NCBI GenBank assembly: GCA_014905825.1
Contig: JACGCN010000005.1
Coordinates: forward strand, 1 to 64,000
Reading direction: 5' to 3'
From: Lyophyllum atratum
Lineage: Eukaryota; Basidiomycota; Agaricomycetes; Agaricales; Lyophyllaceae
Length of the DNA: 64,000 bases
Both the position numbers and the translations under genes were made by a program. This document shows, in pieces, positions 42,006-53,416 of this stretch. Every line of letters starts with the position of its first letter. Position 1 is the first letter of the stretch. The notes beneath the pieces were generated by a model that searched no databases, had not been told where the DNA came from, and saw only the letters and a program-made list of their open reading frames with translations.

Positions 42006-43316
42006 ATGCCAGCCGCCCACACCACCTATACTCGCGAACTGATTCGACTACAGCGAGGCGAGCCTCTGTACTATCCAGAGCCACATCCCGTAGATGGGCC
42101 GGTTCAAATAGCAGTTGTCGGATACATGAAAGAGGGAGCATTTTACACCCTCTTCAATGCATCGCTGCCTGGCGATCACCCTGCTCAACGATTTGGCGTT
42201 CCCGAGGGCTTTGAGCCTTTCGTGGTCGGTGAAATTCGAAATTTCGGAGCTGCCCTACAGCCAGGACCCCTCCACGGTGGAACTGTATCAACTTTACAAG
42301 CTGAACTGGGAACACAAGGGTACGTGCTTCGAAGCATTAGCTGGTGATATCACATATCATTGTGTTTCAGCGGTGTCCTCCCTGTAGACGCGAAATTTAC
42401 GTTCAAGTGTACCTCGACACAAGGCGCTATCCTCATCCCCGAGTCTGGGGTGGTTCGGGAGGAGGCTGTTCAAAAACGCCGTTTCAAGCGCTATGTTAAA
42501 GAAAATTGGCGCTCCTGGGTCGCTTTCGCCGAGTCCTTAGACATCGATATCGGCTTCGGCGAACTTATGCTGGTGACAGAATGCTCGAAAACAACGGCAT
42601 GGAGTTCCGCAGTTTATTCGAATACCAGTTCCTCTGAGTTCAGCTTGACTCTTTCGGTCGGTAACCCATTCTTGCCCGCCGCAGTGGGTGCCTCTATATC
42701 AGCGGGTACGGAAAGGACGGGAGCGGTGGAGTGCAGGGCAAGCGAAAAACGGGCAGTGGCTGATGGTCCCTCACTTCCTAACGATCATACAATATTTATC
42801 AAAGCGTATCGTCCCGGTGCTCGAGAAGCATATCTCCGCTCCCCATGGGTTCTTCTCGCAAAGGCTTGGGATTCCTGCTTCGGGGAGAGAATCGACGACG
42901 GTCGCGCCGGTTCTGATGTTTCTGATAGTAGCACCTCGTCATGGCAGATGACAAGCCCGCTGCGCTCAAGCAGCTCCGATGTAATGGCTACACAACTCGA
43001 TGGTATCGTTAGTGCATTTAGTCTTTCCAATGCCCGCGAGCCCTTGATATGATTTTTACAGGAGTATCACCCTTCAATCGCGTTACTGGCGCTGGCAATG
43101 GAGGTTCGTCATTTTGTTTCATACGTTGGTATCGTCGTTTTGGTGACCTTCCAGCTTTGAAAGACCAGCGACGACGACTGCGCGATAGTTCACGACGACG
43201 AATGGTGTATGGCAAGCAACGACTCGCATGAGTCTCACGCAATCGAGCAATATGAAAAACTGTTCTTTGACAATGATTCTGGTGCTGTACCGGTAATATA
43301 CGTTCCCACTGATTGA
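42006..43316 (+). CDS. Agaricomycete-type protein of unknown function (about 381 aa, four exons)
   Basis: Exons 42006-42319, 42371-43007, 43062-43103 and 43164-43316 stay in phase. The N-terminus reads TYTRELIRLQRGEPLYYPEP and later VGYMKEGAFYTLFN; the middle has GELMLVTECSKTTAWSSAVY; the C-terminus has AIVHDDEWCM. I recognise this layout from a widely repeated Agaricomycete family without an assigned function. The GAxFxLFN block, the KTTAWG-like block and the HDDDW block are its landmarks. No signal peptide or membrane segment is evident. The third and fourth exon borders use weaker sites (GTTAGT donor, GAAAG acceptor), so the C-terminal join is less certain than the first intron. Confidence 0.65.
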
Positions 43317-43479
43317 GATCACCGCTGATATAATTGGGGCCACGGCGCAGACGTCACGTACGGACAACTTAGATGGAATCACCAGTCGACATCACCTCGA
43401 CAGAGACCTTGATTTTCACGTAATCTCTTCCACGAAACCCGCTGCTCTTAGCCTAGGATCATTTCCCTCCTCTGACCAT

Positions 43480-45192
43480 ATGGCGTCGACGCCGCCGGAT
43501 CGTTTTGAATTCCCTGAACTTCCGAATAGCGGGACCTGGGATGTTCCTCAACCCAATGCCAACGTACGGAAGGGGTTTGAAGCTTCCGAGGTCCCACAGC
43601 GTTTATGGTCATCCAAAGAAGCCGCAAGCCCAGATCTCCTTGCAAAACTTCGATCTATTTTCCAAGACTTTTCTAAATACAGGTGTCTGTTGAAATTTCG
43701 GGAATCAGACGCCCAAAACCTGCTTGATACCTTCCAATACGTAAGCCCAGTTTTCTATCACCAAGAATAGGCAATTTACGTTCAAATCAGCTGCTCGACA
43801 CTCAAAGAGTCGACGATAGATTGCGACGCCAGCTTCTCGTAGCCCTCCTGAGACTTTCGAAAGCATCGGATTCCTATCCGACGTGCTATCAGTTGAACAT
43901 CGTCATAGATAACAGCCATACACCTACCAATTCCGGTAATTTCGCCGATATATACAAGGGGACTCTCAAGGGGCAAGCTGTATGCTTGAAGGTCGCCCGG
44001 ATACATCAAGTTGCTGACCGCAAACGTCTCCTGAAGGTGAATTTCTACTTTTTACTTTCGGGGAACGTAAGATTTTTAATTGGTGTCGTTGTAGGCCTTC
44101 TCAAGAGAGGCTCTACTATGGGGACAGTTATCGCATCCCAATCTTCTTCCGCTGTACGGCCTCTCCTGCTCTCGAGAGGGGGTAGGTCTTGTATCGCCGT
44201 GGATGGAAAGGGGTGATCTCAGAGAGCATCTGGAACATTCACCAGAAGCCAACCGTCTGCTTTTGGTATGTCCATACCTCGTTCCGCAAAACTTCGTGCG
44301 TATCTAATTGGCAATGGCGTACAGGCACGCGACATAGCCCAAGGGCTGGCATACTTACACAAAAACGGGATTGTTCACGGAGATCTGAAAGGAGTGCGTC
44401 TACTGTACCTTTCCATGCATTACTTGCACTCATAAATTGTCCGAATAGGCCAACATCCTTATCGACGGCACAGGCAGAGCTTGTCTAGCGGACTTTGGCC
44501 TTTCATCAATATGTGACTCATACATTATCAGGGAGACTTCTGGGTCGTCCCGATGGCGGGCACCTGAGTTGGATGATGTCGACAATGCAAGACTCGTGAA
44601 CAATGACTCGGCAAGGGACGTGTATGCGTGTGCTTGTGTTTGCTACGAGGTGTGTTCCGATCCCATTGCATGTACCCTTGAACGACGCCCTGTCCAGATC
44701 TTTACCGGCGACGTCACTCGCAGTGAGGACATGACCGACTTGAAGACCAGGTTTGGTGCTCGACCTCCAAAACCTCCGAATACTAGCCTGTCCTGGAGAG
44801 AGTGGGGGTTAACGGAAGAAATCTGGTCACTCTTGGAATATTGTTGGAATATGGATCCGACGCAACGACCGACCAGTTTTGAGTTCCTTGCGTGGCTGGG
44901 TCCTCAGGCGATTCATGACGACAGACCAAGATCGGGCGAAAGTTTCCTCCCGCCCGCCACGCTTCGCGAGAGGATGAGAAAGCCGTTAGACCTCTCTGCT
45001 ATTGGTCGCACATTGGACCGTTTAGTCGCGCTTGATGACCCACACTCTAGCACGCCACAGACATCCACCGCAGCGCAGAACAACGAAACCACGCTACAGA
45101 AGCACGGCTCTCCAGGTTTTCCGAAGACAGTCATAGGCCGTACGGGCTGGATGGGCGCGATAGGAAGTGTGTTCAAGAATATCTGGAGATGA
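43480..45192 (+). CDS. Protein kinase, third paralogue (480 aa, six exons)
   Basis: Exons 43480-43740, 43791-44036, 44095-44265, 44325-44393, 44449-44649 and 44698-45192; all introns keep phase. The N-terminus is shorter than in the 32857 gene but carries the same signature (KYRCLLKFRESDAQNLLDTF then LLD). Kinase marks: GNFADIYKG, lysine near 154 (CLKVAR), HGD at 244-246, DFG at 264 and RWRAPELDD. The glycine-rich loop is degenerate (one G of the usual GxGxxG at its start), and the activation segment between DFG and APE is about ten residues shorter than in the other two kinases. Catalytic lysine and DFG aspartate remain, so activity is possible but not assured. The tail after LRERMRKPLDLS is low-complexity. 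Confidence 0.8.
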
Positions 45193-47368
45193 TACTACTC
45201 GCTGTTACGTTTGTTCAATCGCATTTGTGATGACGCTCGTTTGGATCGTCTAGCGTCACAGAGATGAAACGGGAAGGTTGGGAATGTAAACTGATACTTA
45301 CTAGCATACTCGACCGCACGCCAAGCGATGATCCTTCACTAACTATGCTGGTAAGAGTATAGATGCATAATGTCTTCGCTAACCGTATGAGTCCCTTGAC
45401 CTCCCTTTCGAACTGAAACAATGTAAGACAGAGTGCTAGTTAACCCATCATATACAAGTTTGAGACGGCTCAGCGTTTCCATTCTATCTTAGAATCAGTT
45501 CGGACTTCAAGCTTCAAGCTTCAACAAGATTCAAACCTCAAGCTACGTCGTGGCCCAGTCATTATCCAGGTGGTGGAGCTGTTATGAAGACTCACCGACG
45601 TGATTTGTTTTTCTCATCCAATCTCTCAACTTTAGCCTCCTCGAGGCTCAATACGCCGGTGAAGATGCGTTGATTGGTGGCAGGCCGCAGACCGGCTCTG
45701 GCACTTGGCTTTGCGTCACCTTGGGAAGTGCAGTCTGCCCAGACGCTCTGCCTTTTTAATTATGTGACTACTTCCTGCCTTCATTTTGACATTCAAAAAT
45801 GTCTTGACTCGAATTGCAACTTCCTCGGTTGGCATACGACTGTCCAGTTCACTCTCTGCAGCAATCAACGCTCGGAGTCGGGCTTACGTCAGGGGAAGGC
45901 CCGCTGTACCACATATAGGCGAATCCTGTATACTTGTGTATCGTCGTTTCTTGGCTTTTGGAGACAGTGAGGATAGAGGTCATGATCTTCTGGCGAAGAT
46001 AGAGATCGGTTGTGTCGCTCATACCCTGAAGTGCGTTTTTTCCCCGTTCTCAGAGACGACTTTTGATAAGGAATATTTTTCCTCTAGGGACTCGCGTGAG
46101 CGCAACGTAGATGATGTTCACTCAGTGTTTGGCGAACATGACGCTCGTTGGCCGCGTCAGGGAATACACTTCATGGTGCAGCTTACGTCCAAGGCAAAGG
46201 TGACGGAGCTCTTGTTGCTCATGGCCGGACATATACCTTGAGGGTATGCCATTTCGACCGCATAACCATTTCAGGTGTGTTTTTTTTGACTTTTCGCGCA
46301 TCGATGATCCTGTTGAAGGAAAAGAATTCTTTGACCAGATGTTCGTTTGAACGTTTCTGTCAGAAGGCGACTACCAAATCGGCGTACCTGTCCTGTGATG
46401 TCAATTTGTGTCATGGATTCCACCTTCGCAGCCTCTCCAGGACGGGGACCGAGATGACGAGGGTAGTTCCAGGGGATGCATTGTGAGGGTGATTCACTTC
46501 TTCGTCCCATGGTTCCTGTCAGTGGACCTCGACGTTCAGGACCCCCTATTTTCATCTATGGACAAACCTCGGCGCGTCGTGTCAGGTATACTCGCCGAGT
46601 TTTCTGATAGAGCCATGCGGAAATGTGACACTTCTGACGTTTGCCGCAATCACCCTATCTAATTCCAGAGCCTCTCGAAGAGTCTTTCACTCCTTCTTTC
46701 GCTGGAGATGGGGCGGACACGGATTGGACTGATAGAGAGTGGCTTCCTGCCTGCTGAGCGTTGAACGAAGGAAGCATCCTCACTGATCTCGACGCCGATG
46801 TCCTTAGAGGTGTGCTTACGCCCACTATCACTGAACGCAAAGTGGCCTGGATCGCACGATTGATGGATTGGATGGCAGAGGATGAAGGCGCGCAACCGTC
46901 GCCAGCAGGTCTCAAATCTCGTGGTACGAAGGAGACAGGCCCCAATTCTTCCAGCTTGTGACGTCGAATTGATTGGTAGAATTATTTCATCGCTCATGCC
47001 ATCACCGATGAAGTTGACCTCGAACTTAGAGGTCTACTCCGATGCATGATGCAGTGAATAAAGAAAAGACCACCGTCGTGGCAGGTGAGCTCCGGGTACA
47101 CCTCGCGCGAGACGTCAACGATAAATTAATCGGAAATGCCGACCAATATGAAAGCGCGAAGAGGTGGGCTGTTCAAGAGGAGGCACATTCACTCGATGTT
47201 TATCTAGACGTCTTTTTTTGCATGGTACTGAAAAGAGATTGGTTCGGAACCAGCAATATCGAAGCACCGCCAGCTTGCCAAGAGGTTAAGCATCAGATTC
47301 CTTGAGCACATAAGATCGCTTGTTCCATGATAGATCTGGACCCATTCCTTGGCGGGACTTCCCCGCCC
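45193..47368. other. Spacer with duplicated non-coding blocks
   Basis: About 45880-46045 is the counterpart of about 40090-40260. Small plus-strand frames (46148-46486, 46761-46961, 47042-47305) show no recognised family. The last part runs into the 3' end of the uricase gene. Confidence 0.4.
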
Positions 47369-49136
47369 TCATTTACGAGACACAGTCGCCGAGATCAATC
47401 CGCTGCGAAGCCAAAATTATTTGAGCGACAATAGAAAGCCAGCTTCAAGAAAGATAAACCTACCTCGGTGCTGCGACGGGCATAAACACCTCTGCTTTGG
47501 ACCTATCAACGCATTGTAATGTTAGAAATCGACAGATTAATAGGAGAGGAGAAGAAATAGTTGAACGCCCGCGATGCTCATGGAGAAGCAGCCCAGCTCG
47601 AACACGAATCATTTAGGGCCAAAGTCAGGACGAGAGGAGTGCCGACCCCGCGATGGGACCACGCAGATACGCGGTCGAGTCCAGGGGTAACCTATGCGGG
47701 AGCATACTTACGGCGTTATGTTATCCACCCCGATGTACCGCATGTCCACCGGGATATAATGCTTGTTGGGGAGGGCGTACGTCACTGATTGTACGCCGTC
47801 GTTCTGGCCGAGGAGGAGTTGAGCCATCTTGTAAAGAGTTGCCTATGACGTTCAACGCGTCAGCGGGTGATACGGTTGAGAATCGTACAGAAAAAATATA
47901 GGAGGCGAGTCAGCCCCTCGTTCGCAGGATCCGGGCTAGGATTGGAGAAATGTTGAGAAGCAAACATACCTGCACGCTTGCGCTCTCATCCTCAGCAAAC
48001 ACCTCAAGTGTCACCGTTCTTGCGCGATCCGCCACGCCAACCGCGTCCCACGCGGTGCCGTCGCCACTTAGACTTTCGCCTAGCTTGAAATCCAGCTTCT
48101 TCTCGTCGGCAGGTGCCGGGATCTTCACAGGAGCGAAGACGTACTTGAGGTCTATGGCGGTGCTGAAGATGCGGTCGTCCACTTCGGCGAGGGTGGTGTA
48201 CTCGTCACGGATGAAGGACCCGAAAGAAGATCCGGTTGATTTGAGGACTGCCGGCGCGTCCACGTGGTTTCAGAGGTATTAAGACTGTGCATCGAGGATA
48301 TGCTTACCTAGAAGATCAGAGACTCCGGAGGTGACGTGGCCGATGAGATTATCCTTCCCTGCCGTACCGTCGATCTACCGGTACATCGTCAATCGAAGCC
48401 GCATCACATATCGTCGTAACTCACCTCGACCTCGGCGACTCGCTTGTCTTCCCCATCACGATAGAATGCATGCGTGTGTCCCTTCTCGTTGCCCGCGTCG
48501 CTCTGTGTATTGTTAAGCGGGATGCGCGTCCACCGAAGCTGCTCGACAGTGATGAAAGCCTTGTGGATGTGTGCGTAGCGCGAGACGAGGTGAGTTCCAA
48601 GGTGCAGTGCAAAGTGTTCTGGTACTAGGATGTGTGGAGAAACCTTGGCGAGGTCTAGAAATATGATGAAGACATCGTTTGATAAGATATGCTGATGGAC
48701 TCACGTACAGTATGTGATATTCTTGACTATTGTGCGTAGCTGCGGTGTAAGTGAGGACTCCAGAGACAATGAGGGTCGTACGCACTGGAATCGGTCGCGA
48801 CGACGACGGAGTTGTCCGCTTTGGTATAGCTATTTCCAGAAATTCGGTCAGCGATGGTTTTGATTCAGCGACGATGACTGGCAGATAAATGGATGAGACT
48901 AGATTAGGGATATATCGTATAATAAATGGTACAGACACCCAACAAAGCTTGAAATTGGGTCTGATAGAGCAGATATCTCACCTGACGTCGATCTCGCCTT
49001 CAAGCAGCGCTGTAACGTTGTATTCAACGACGTGATGCCATGCGCCGTCGCGAACTACTCGTAGGACTCGGATCTTGTCCTTCCCATAGCGAGCCTGGAG
49101 TGTTGTTTGAGGCTGGCTCGAGTTACTGGTGGCCAT
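47369..49136 (-). CDS. uaZ: Uricase (urate oxidase), peroxisomal, nine exons, 331 aa
   Basis: Oxidises urate to 5-hydroxyisourate in purine breakdown. Exons 49136-48982, 48829-48786, 48726-48709 (18 nt), 48654-48425, 48374-48308, 48247-47970, 47842-47712, 47502-47464 and 47402-47369 total 332 codons with every phase consistent. Family landmarks: YGKDKIRV with Lys19, SYTKADNSVVVATDSIKN with Thr64, FALHLGTHLVSRY, HAFYRDGEDKRVAEVE, VLKSTGSSF, RDEYTTLAEVDDRIFST and ALPNKHYIPVD with His292. Lys, Thr and His correspond to the catalytic triad of fungal uricases. The C-terminus is SRK, a type 1 peroxisomal targeting signal. The start ATG fits the family's short N-terminus. GATA sites lie 100-130 bp upstream. 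The very small exon 3 is unusual but required by the frame. Confidence 0.95.
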
Positions 49137-49236
49137 TGTGGATCCGTAGCTGGTATAAAGTCAGGGGAATACGATATGGGACCGGAAGAGAACGTAAGGA
49201 GAAGTTGATGATGCGGCTCTGATCTGATTTGGGTCG

Positions 49237-49264
49237 GATAAGATAAGATATAAACTGATAAGAG
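49237..49264. promoter_or_regulatory. GATA-site cluster upstream of uricase
   Basis: GATAAGATAAGATA at 49237-49250 and TGATAAGAG at 49256-49264, 101-128 bp upstream of the uricase ATG (49136, minus strand). Fungal GATA factors for nitrogen control (AreA/Nit2 type) bind HGATAR and activate purine catabolic genes, so a role in uricase control is plausible. A TATAAA-like string sits between the sites. Similar clusters elsewhere in the window lower specificity. Confidence 0.55.
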
Positions 49265-50006
49265 AACTGCATCCGACCCAGTACTACCACCGCAACTGTC
49301 GACTTGACCTTGACGCCCCCATGAGGACAACTGTCAAAATCTTCCGGCTCCTGAGCCTGTTTCCGTCCCGTGTCGCCAGCCAGTGGCTGCACTTCGCTTA
49401 GCGATACATGGAGCCGTCGTCCTCTGACTGTAATAAGCTTGGTTCACCGCGGTGCTCGACGCAACGCTACGGATGTGTCACATATCAGGAGTGCACCAGG
49501 GATACATACGTCAAACGTTTCAATCAATAGGACCGAATACCCAAAGGCTGGGAGGCGGGGATGGGAAGATTTTGGCAGTTTGCCACCCAAGTTGGGAAGC
49601 GTTTTGTATTTTTGCAGCTCTTTCCACCTGCATTGTTCGCTATAGAGGCTTTAGCATAGTGATGGTTGGTTAAGCCCGGTTCAGAATGCTAGAGTAGAGA
49701 AGGCTGCCGCCCAAGCTTGGCCCAAGCTGCCGCCGCGAAAGGCCCTGGAGGCTGTGTCGTGTGTATACACATTGTTTGGACTATGTGGCGTGTGCATCTC
49801 GCTTCATGCTGCGGCCGAAGAACCGCAATCCATTTTTTTGTTCCTGCAATCGTCAACCCATCCCTGTATCCTCGTGTGCTTTCTTCATCGTAAGCAAGAA
49901 AGGGCTTTCTTTCGATTTCTGTACTTACATTGGACCGGAATCTCGACTGTCTAGTTTTCACGGCTTCCCAGACACGTTAAAATTGGGATTCAGTTACTCG
50001 GCGGCA
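49265..50006. other. Intergenic region between uricase and F-box genes
   Basis: Shared upstream region of two divergent genes. No recognised ORF. CAAGCTTGGCCCAAGCTGC near 49709 contains a short repeat of CCCAAGCT. Confidence 0.4.
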
Positions 50007-52027
50007 ATGGAAGCCAATCCCGAAGACCCTGTTCCGACTCGGAGTCAGCTTTTGGCCTGCCACCTCGAAAGCATTCGTGAGTCTCGGCCCATTTATAATT
50101 CGATGGAAAATTGATAGTTTATCCATACAGTAAACCGTAAGTGGCGAGTGGGAGAAAAGCTGAATCTGTCTGAAACGTCTTGAAGTTCCTCTCATTAGTG
50201 ATGGTATTGGGCAGGATCTAGAAGCAGAGTCCAGGAAGTTGCCTAATCAGAGTGCCTCACCAACATATGTGCGTATTCACTCATTCTCTATTGGTAAATT
50301 CTTACATTCACTTCAAGGACGCCGATTTGATCGAGAAAGCCGCCATCGCGACGGCCGTTCTGGGTCGCAACAACTCGGAGCCTTCGGCTCCAGAATCCAG
50401 GATTTTATCGGCTGCAATCGAACATTTGGACAAAGAACTAGCCTTTAACGAGCGCGAACTGCTCTCGCTACAGCTGCAAGTCGACAAGATTGTTCGCGAA
50501 ACGCATGGCTTGAGGGAAAAAGGTGCACGTCTGAAGGAACAGCAGAGTGTCTTCGGGGCTCCTCTTTCCCCCGTTCGCCGACTACCCGGCGAGGTTCTCT
50601 CAAACATTTTCTCACATCGGGCGGACGAAGAAATCGTTCCACCGAAGAAACCATCGTTGCTTCACATCATCCAAGTTTGTCAATCCTGGCGGCGCGCTGG
50701 TCTTGGTGATGCTAATCTTTGGAATTCACTTGTTATCGACGTGGAGGACGTATTTGACTGGTCCCTTGCGGTTCAGCGATTGCCCTCGCTATGGTTCTCC
50801 CGCGCGAAAGACCTTCCCCTAAGGTTCGCTATCAAGGGTCCGGATAACGATACGATCGAACCACGCTCAGTGGCACTCCTCGAATCGCTCACACCCTTCT
50901 TATCCCGTCTCATCGAACTTCGGGTCGTGGCAAGTCGCGTTGAGCACCTCGCCGCATTCTTATGTCTTTCACGAGATAAGCTCTCGTCGCTAAAGACACT
51001 CAGTGTTATCTGCAAGGAGGGAAGCATCCCGCTCACCTTATCAATAGAACTTTTCAGTTCGATGCCTGGCCTTCGAACAGTCGCTCTTGATTTAAATTCT
51101 ATCCAAATATGGCGATCTCCCTATTTCATGTTTCCGTGGAACCAGATCACATCATTAGACATCGTACAGGTTCTACAATCCAAGGCATGGTACAGCATAT
51201 TTTGCCAATGCACCAATCTCGAGGTCGGGAGTTTCACCATCGACAGCATCGGAGAACCTTTAACCACCAATTCACAAACACTTATCACGTTCCAGAGCCT
51301 CACGACCCTTGTCATAGATCTTTGGTCAGAAGATGGCAGCGACATTGGGAATCTTCAAAGTCTGCGCTTCCCGGCGTTGCGCGATCTTTCGCTGGTCTCG
51401 GGGTTGTTCGAAGTTCCTGTCAAAAACTTCCTTCGAACATTCCCACCCGAGAACTTACAGCGCCTCTGCTTAGCAAGGCTTGACCTGGAGCTCAATGACG
51501 TGGTCGCGTTTCTCTCGCGCTGCAATGGTTTACAAGAGCTGCGAATCGAACTCCCCTCGTATCTCGACGGTGCCGTATTCGAGACTCTCTACACCGGTAT
51601 CCGGGGTCTGGACTCCGTCCTACTGGCGCCTCCACCCACTCTGCCCAACCTCATATCATTTGCTGCGTGCATTTGCTTGGAACAAGATAATTATAGCAGA
51701 CACGATCAGCTCTCAGAACCACCACTCACCACGCTGTTACGTACGTGGCACGAACGCTCCGCCGTCGCGGCAAAATTGCAGAACGTAACGCTCTTCCTTC
51801 ATGGATATGATCGTGGTGGGGATGAGTCTGACGCTGAGGCGACGCACGTCAGTCCAATTGGAAGGGATTACATAGCGAATCTTAGAACCGATCTGCACGA
51901 CTGCATCTACGACGAGGCTGCTTGCCCAGCAGGATTTATCTTGGAGACAACATTGTTGAATACCAGGGACGTCGATCGTTCGACTCCTTTGATAAGTCGT
52001 ACAGTAGCGGATGGTTGGCACGCATAA
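50007..52027 (+). CDS. F-box protein with leucine-rich C-terminal region
   Basis: The main exon (50318-52027, about 569 codons) begins DADLIEKAAIATAVLGRNNS. It has a coiled coil (LDKELAFNERELLSLQLQVD), then an F-box: SPVRRLPGEVLSNIFSH, with HIIQVCQSWRRAGLGDANLW about 20 residues later. The rest (about 400 residues) shows irregular leucine-rich segments typical of basidiomycete F-box substrate receptors. F-box proteins bind Skp1 in SCF ubiquitin ligases; the substrate is unknown. A first exon at 50007-50076 (MEANPEDPVPTRSQLLACHL) fits the usual family start, and a middle exon near 50216-50270 is likely, but I could not fix its borders. Without them the main exon could start from an ATG at 50252. 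Confidence 0.75.
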
Positions 52028-52496
52028 ACTACTTGAAATATAAGGGGGTATGATTTACTAGATGATCTCACGCAAGCTTTCACGCTCTATGGATCTCATC
52101 ACGGCGCATCAACAATGGCTTCGATATGATAATTATATATGCATTTCGATTGGCTCTATTTTCGATTTTTTGGATGAAATAATCACCACTATGTGTATCT
52201 ATCTACCAGTATGCATGACGATTCAACAGTTCTACTTACGAGGATGGTGAGGACGAGATGTAATCTAATCTAATCTGTTCGGATCTATCCAAATCCGGTC
52301 CGAGAATGGCGTTCCCCGCGGATCAGATCTGGATAGGTCATAGTCGCACATGAGGCAGTCTTGGACAAAGAACTACCCTGGCAACATCCAAAGTCTTTGT
52401 GTTCGCAGTTTGCCGCAATGGAAATATATGAAGTGCTGAAGCAACGCGGTGTCACTTGTACTCGACGACCTTGACTTCCAGCTAGAATCTTTCACA
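52028..52496. other. Short spacer
   Basis: Contains TAATCTAATCTAATCTG near 52261, a short GATTA/TAATC repeat also seen near 18311. No gene. Confidence 0.4.
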
Positions 52497-53072
52497 ATGT
52501 TCGAATCTTTCTGGCGCTTGCTCCATTCACCTGATGAACGCCCACCCATTGTCGAGGTCGATAGCGACAGCGATTTGTACAGTGCTGAACAGACACAGCG
52601 TGTCATGGTAGAGCTGGTGAGCAGTTCGCGAAACTTATCTTAACTGCTAAGCGGGGATTAGGAACGGGAAAGTCACCTGCGCTGGATCGCTACCCCGGAC
52701 AAAAAGCGCGCCGACATGGTCACTAGCTATGAAACTGCCGAGGAGGAATGTTGGAGGGTTGACGAATGTATGCGAAAGAAGTTGGATCGGCTAGAACGAG
52801 AAAACCAAGATCTGCGAATAATGTTGGCGGCGAAGGAAGAGACATTGGAAGAGACGAGAAAGGAGCTATGCGAAGTGACGGAGGCGATGGATGCGATGCG
52901 CGATGAAGTGGAAGACCTGGACGCTCATTTGGAAGAGGCACGCGCAGCGCACGAGGTGACAAAAGCACGCGTACAGGCGCTCGAAGCCAAGACTTGCGCG
53001 CCGAATATTGAGGTGCCGACGCGGAGAGCAAAGCCCATGCGGACTCTCATAAATTCCTCTACCGCAAGGTGA
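52497..53072 (+). CDS. Small coiled-coil protein (176 aa, two exons)
   Basis: Exon 1 52497-52616 (from CACAATG, MFESFWRLLHSPDERPP) and exon 2 52662-53072 join in phase through a GTGAGC..TTAG intron. Residues about 65-150 form a strongly predicted coiled coil (KLDRLERENQDLRIMLAAKE, TRKELCEVTEAMDAMRDEVE). The first 40 residues are acidic. No other domain. The stop is only 15 bp from the 3' LTR of a copia element, so its downstream region has been replaced by transposon DNA. Confidence 0.6.
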
Positions 53073-53087
53073 CCTTGGATCAACTAC

Positions 53088-53416
53088 TGTTAGAGTCTGT
53101 AGACGGTGGGCACACTTGGGTGATAAACGAGTGTATTCTCTCGAAGTCTACATACTGTTTATATGGTATTCTATAAGTAAATTTTCAATGAAAATTGTAG
53201 GTAAAATTGTAACTGCTTTGTAAGTACTTTTATTTTTACTGAATAGAAAATGTTCTCGACCCTCGGTGTCGAGAACTTGGAACTTCTAATTTTAGTATCA
53301 CGATCGAGAATGATGACCGAGCATCGAGAGTGATGACCGAGCATGCCGGGTTGGCAAACAAACCGACCTCGGTACCTTAGCCTTGAAGCGGGCTTGGGCA
53401 AGTCCAAAGTCTAACA
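53088..53416 (-). mobile_element. Ty1/copia 3' LTR
   Basis: 329 bp bounded by TGTTAGAG and TCTAACA, so ends are TG..CA with a short inverted repeat. On the minus strand it is immediately preceded by a purine tract (CAGGGGGAG), the usual 3' polypurine primer. The 5 bases flanking the outer end are ACTAC; the matching duplication should lie beyond the far end of the element, outside this window. Confidence 0.8.
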
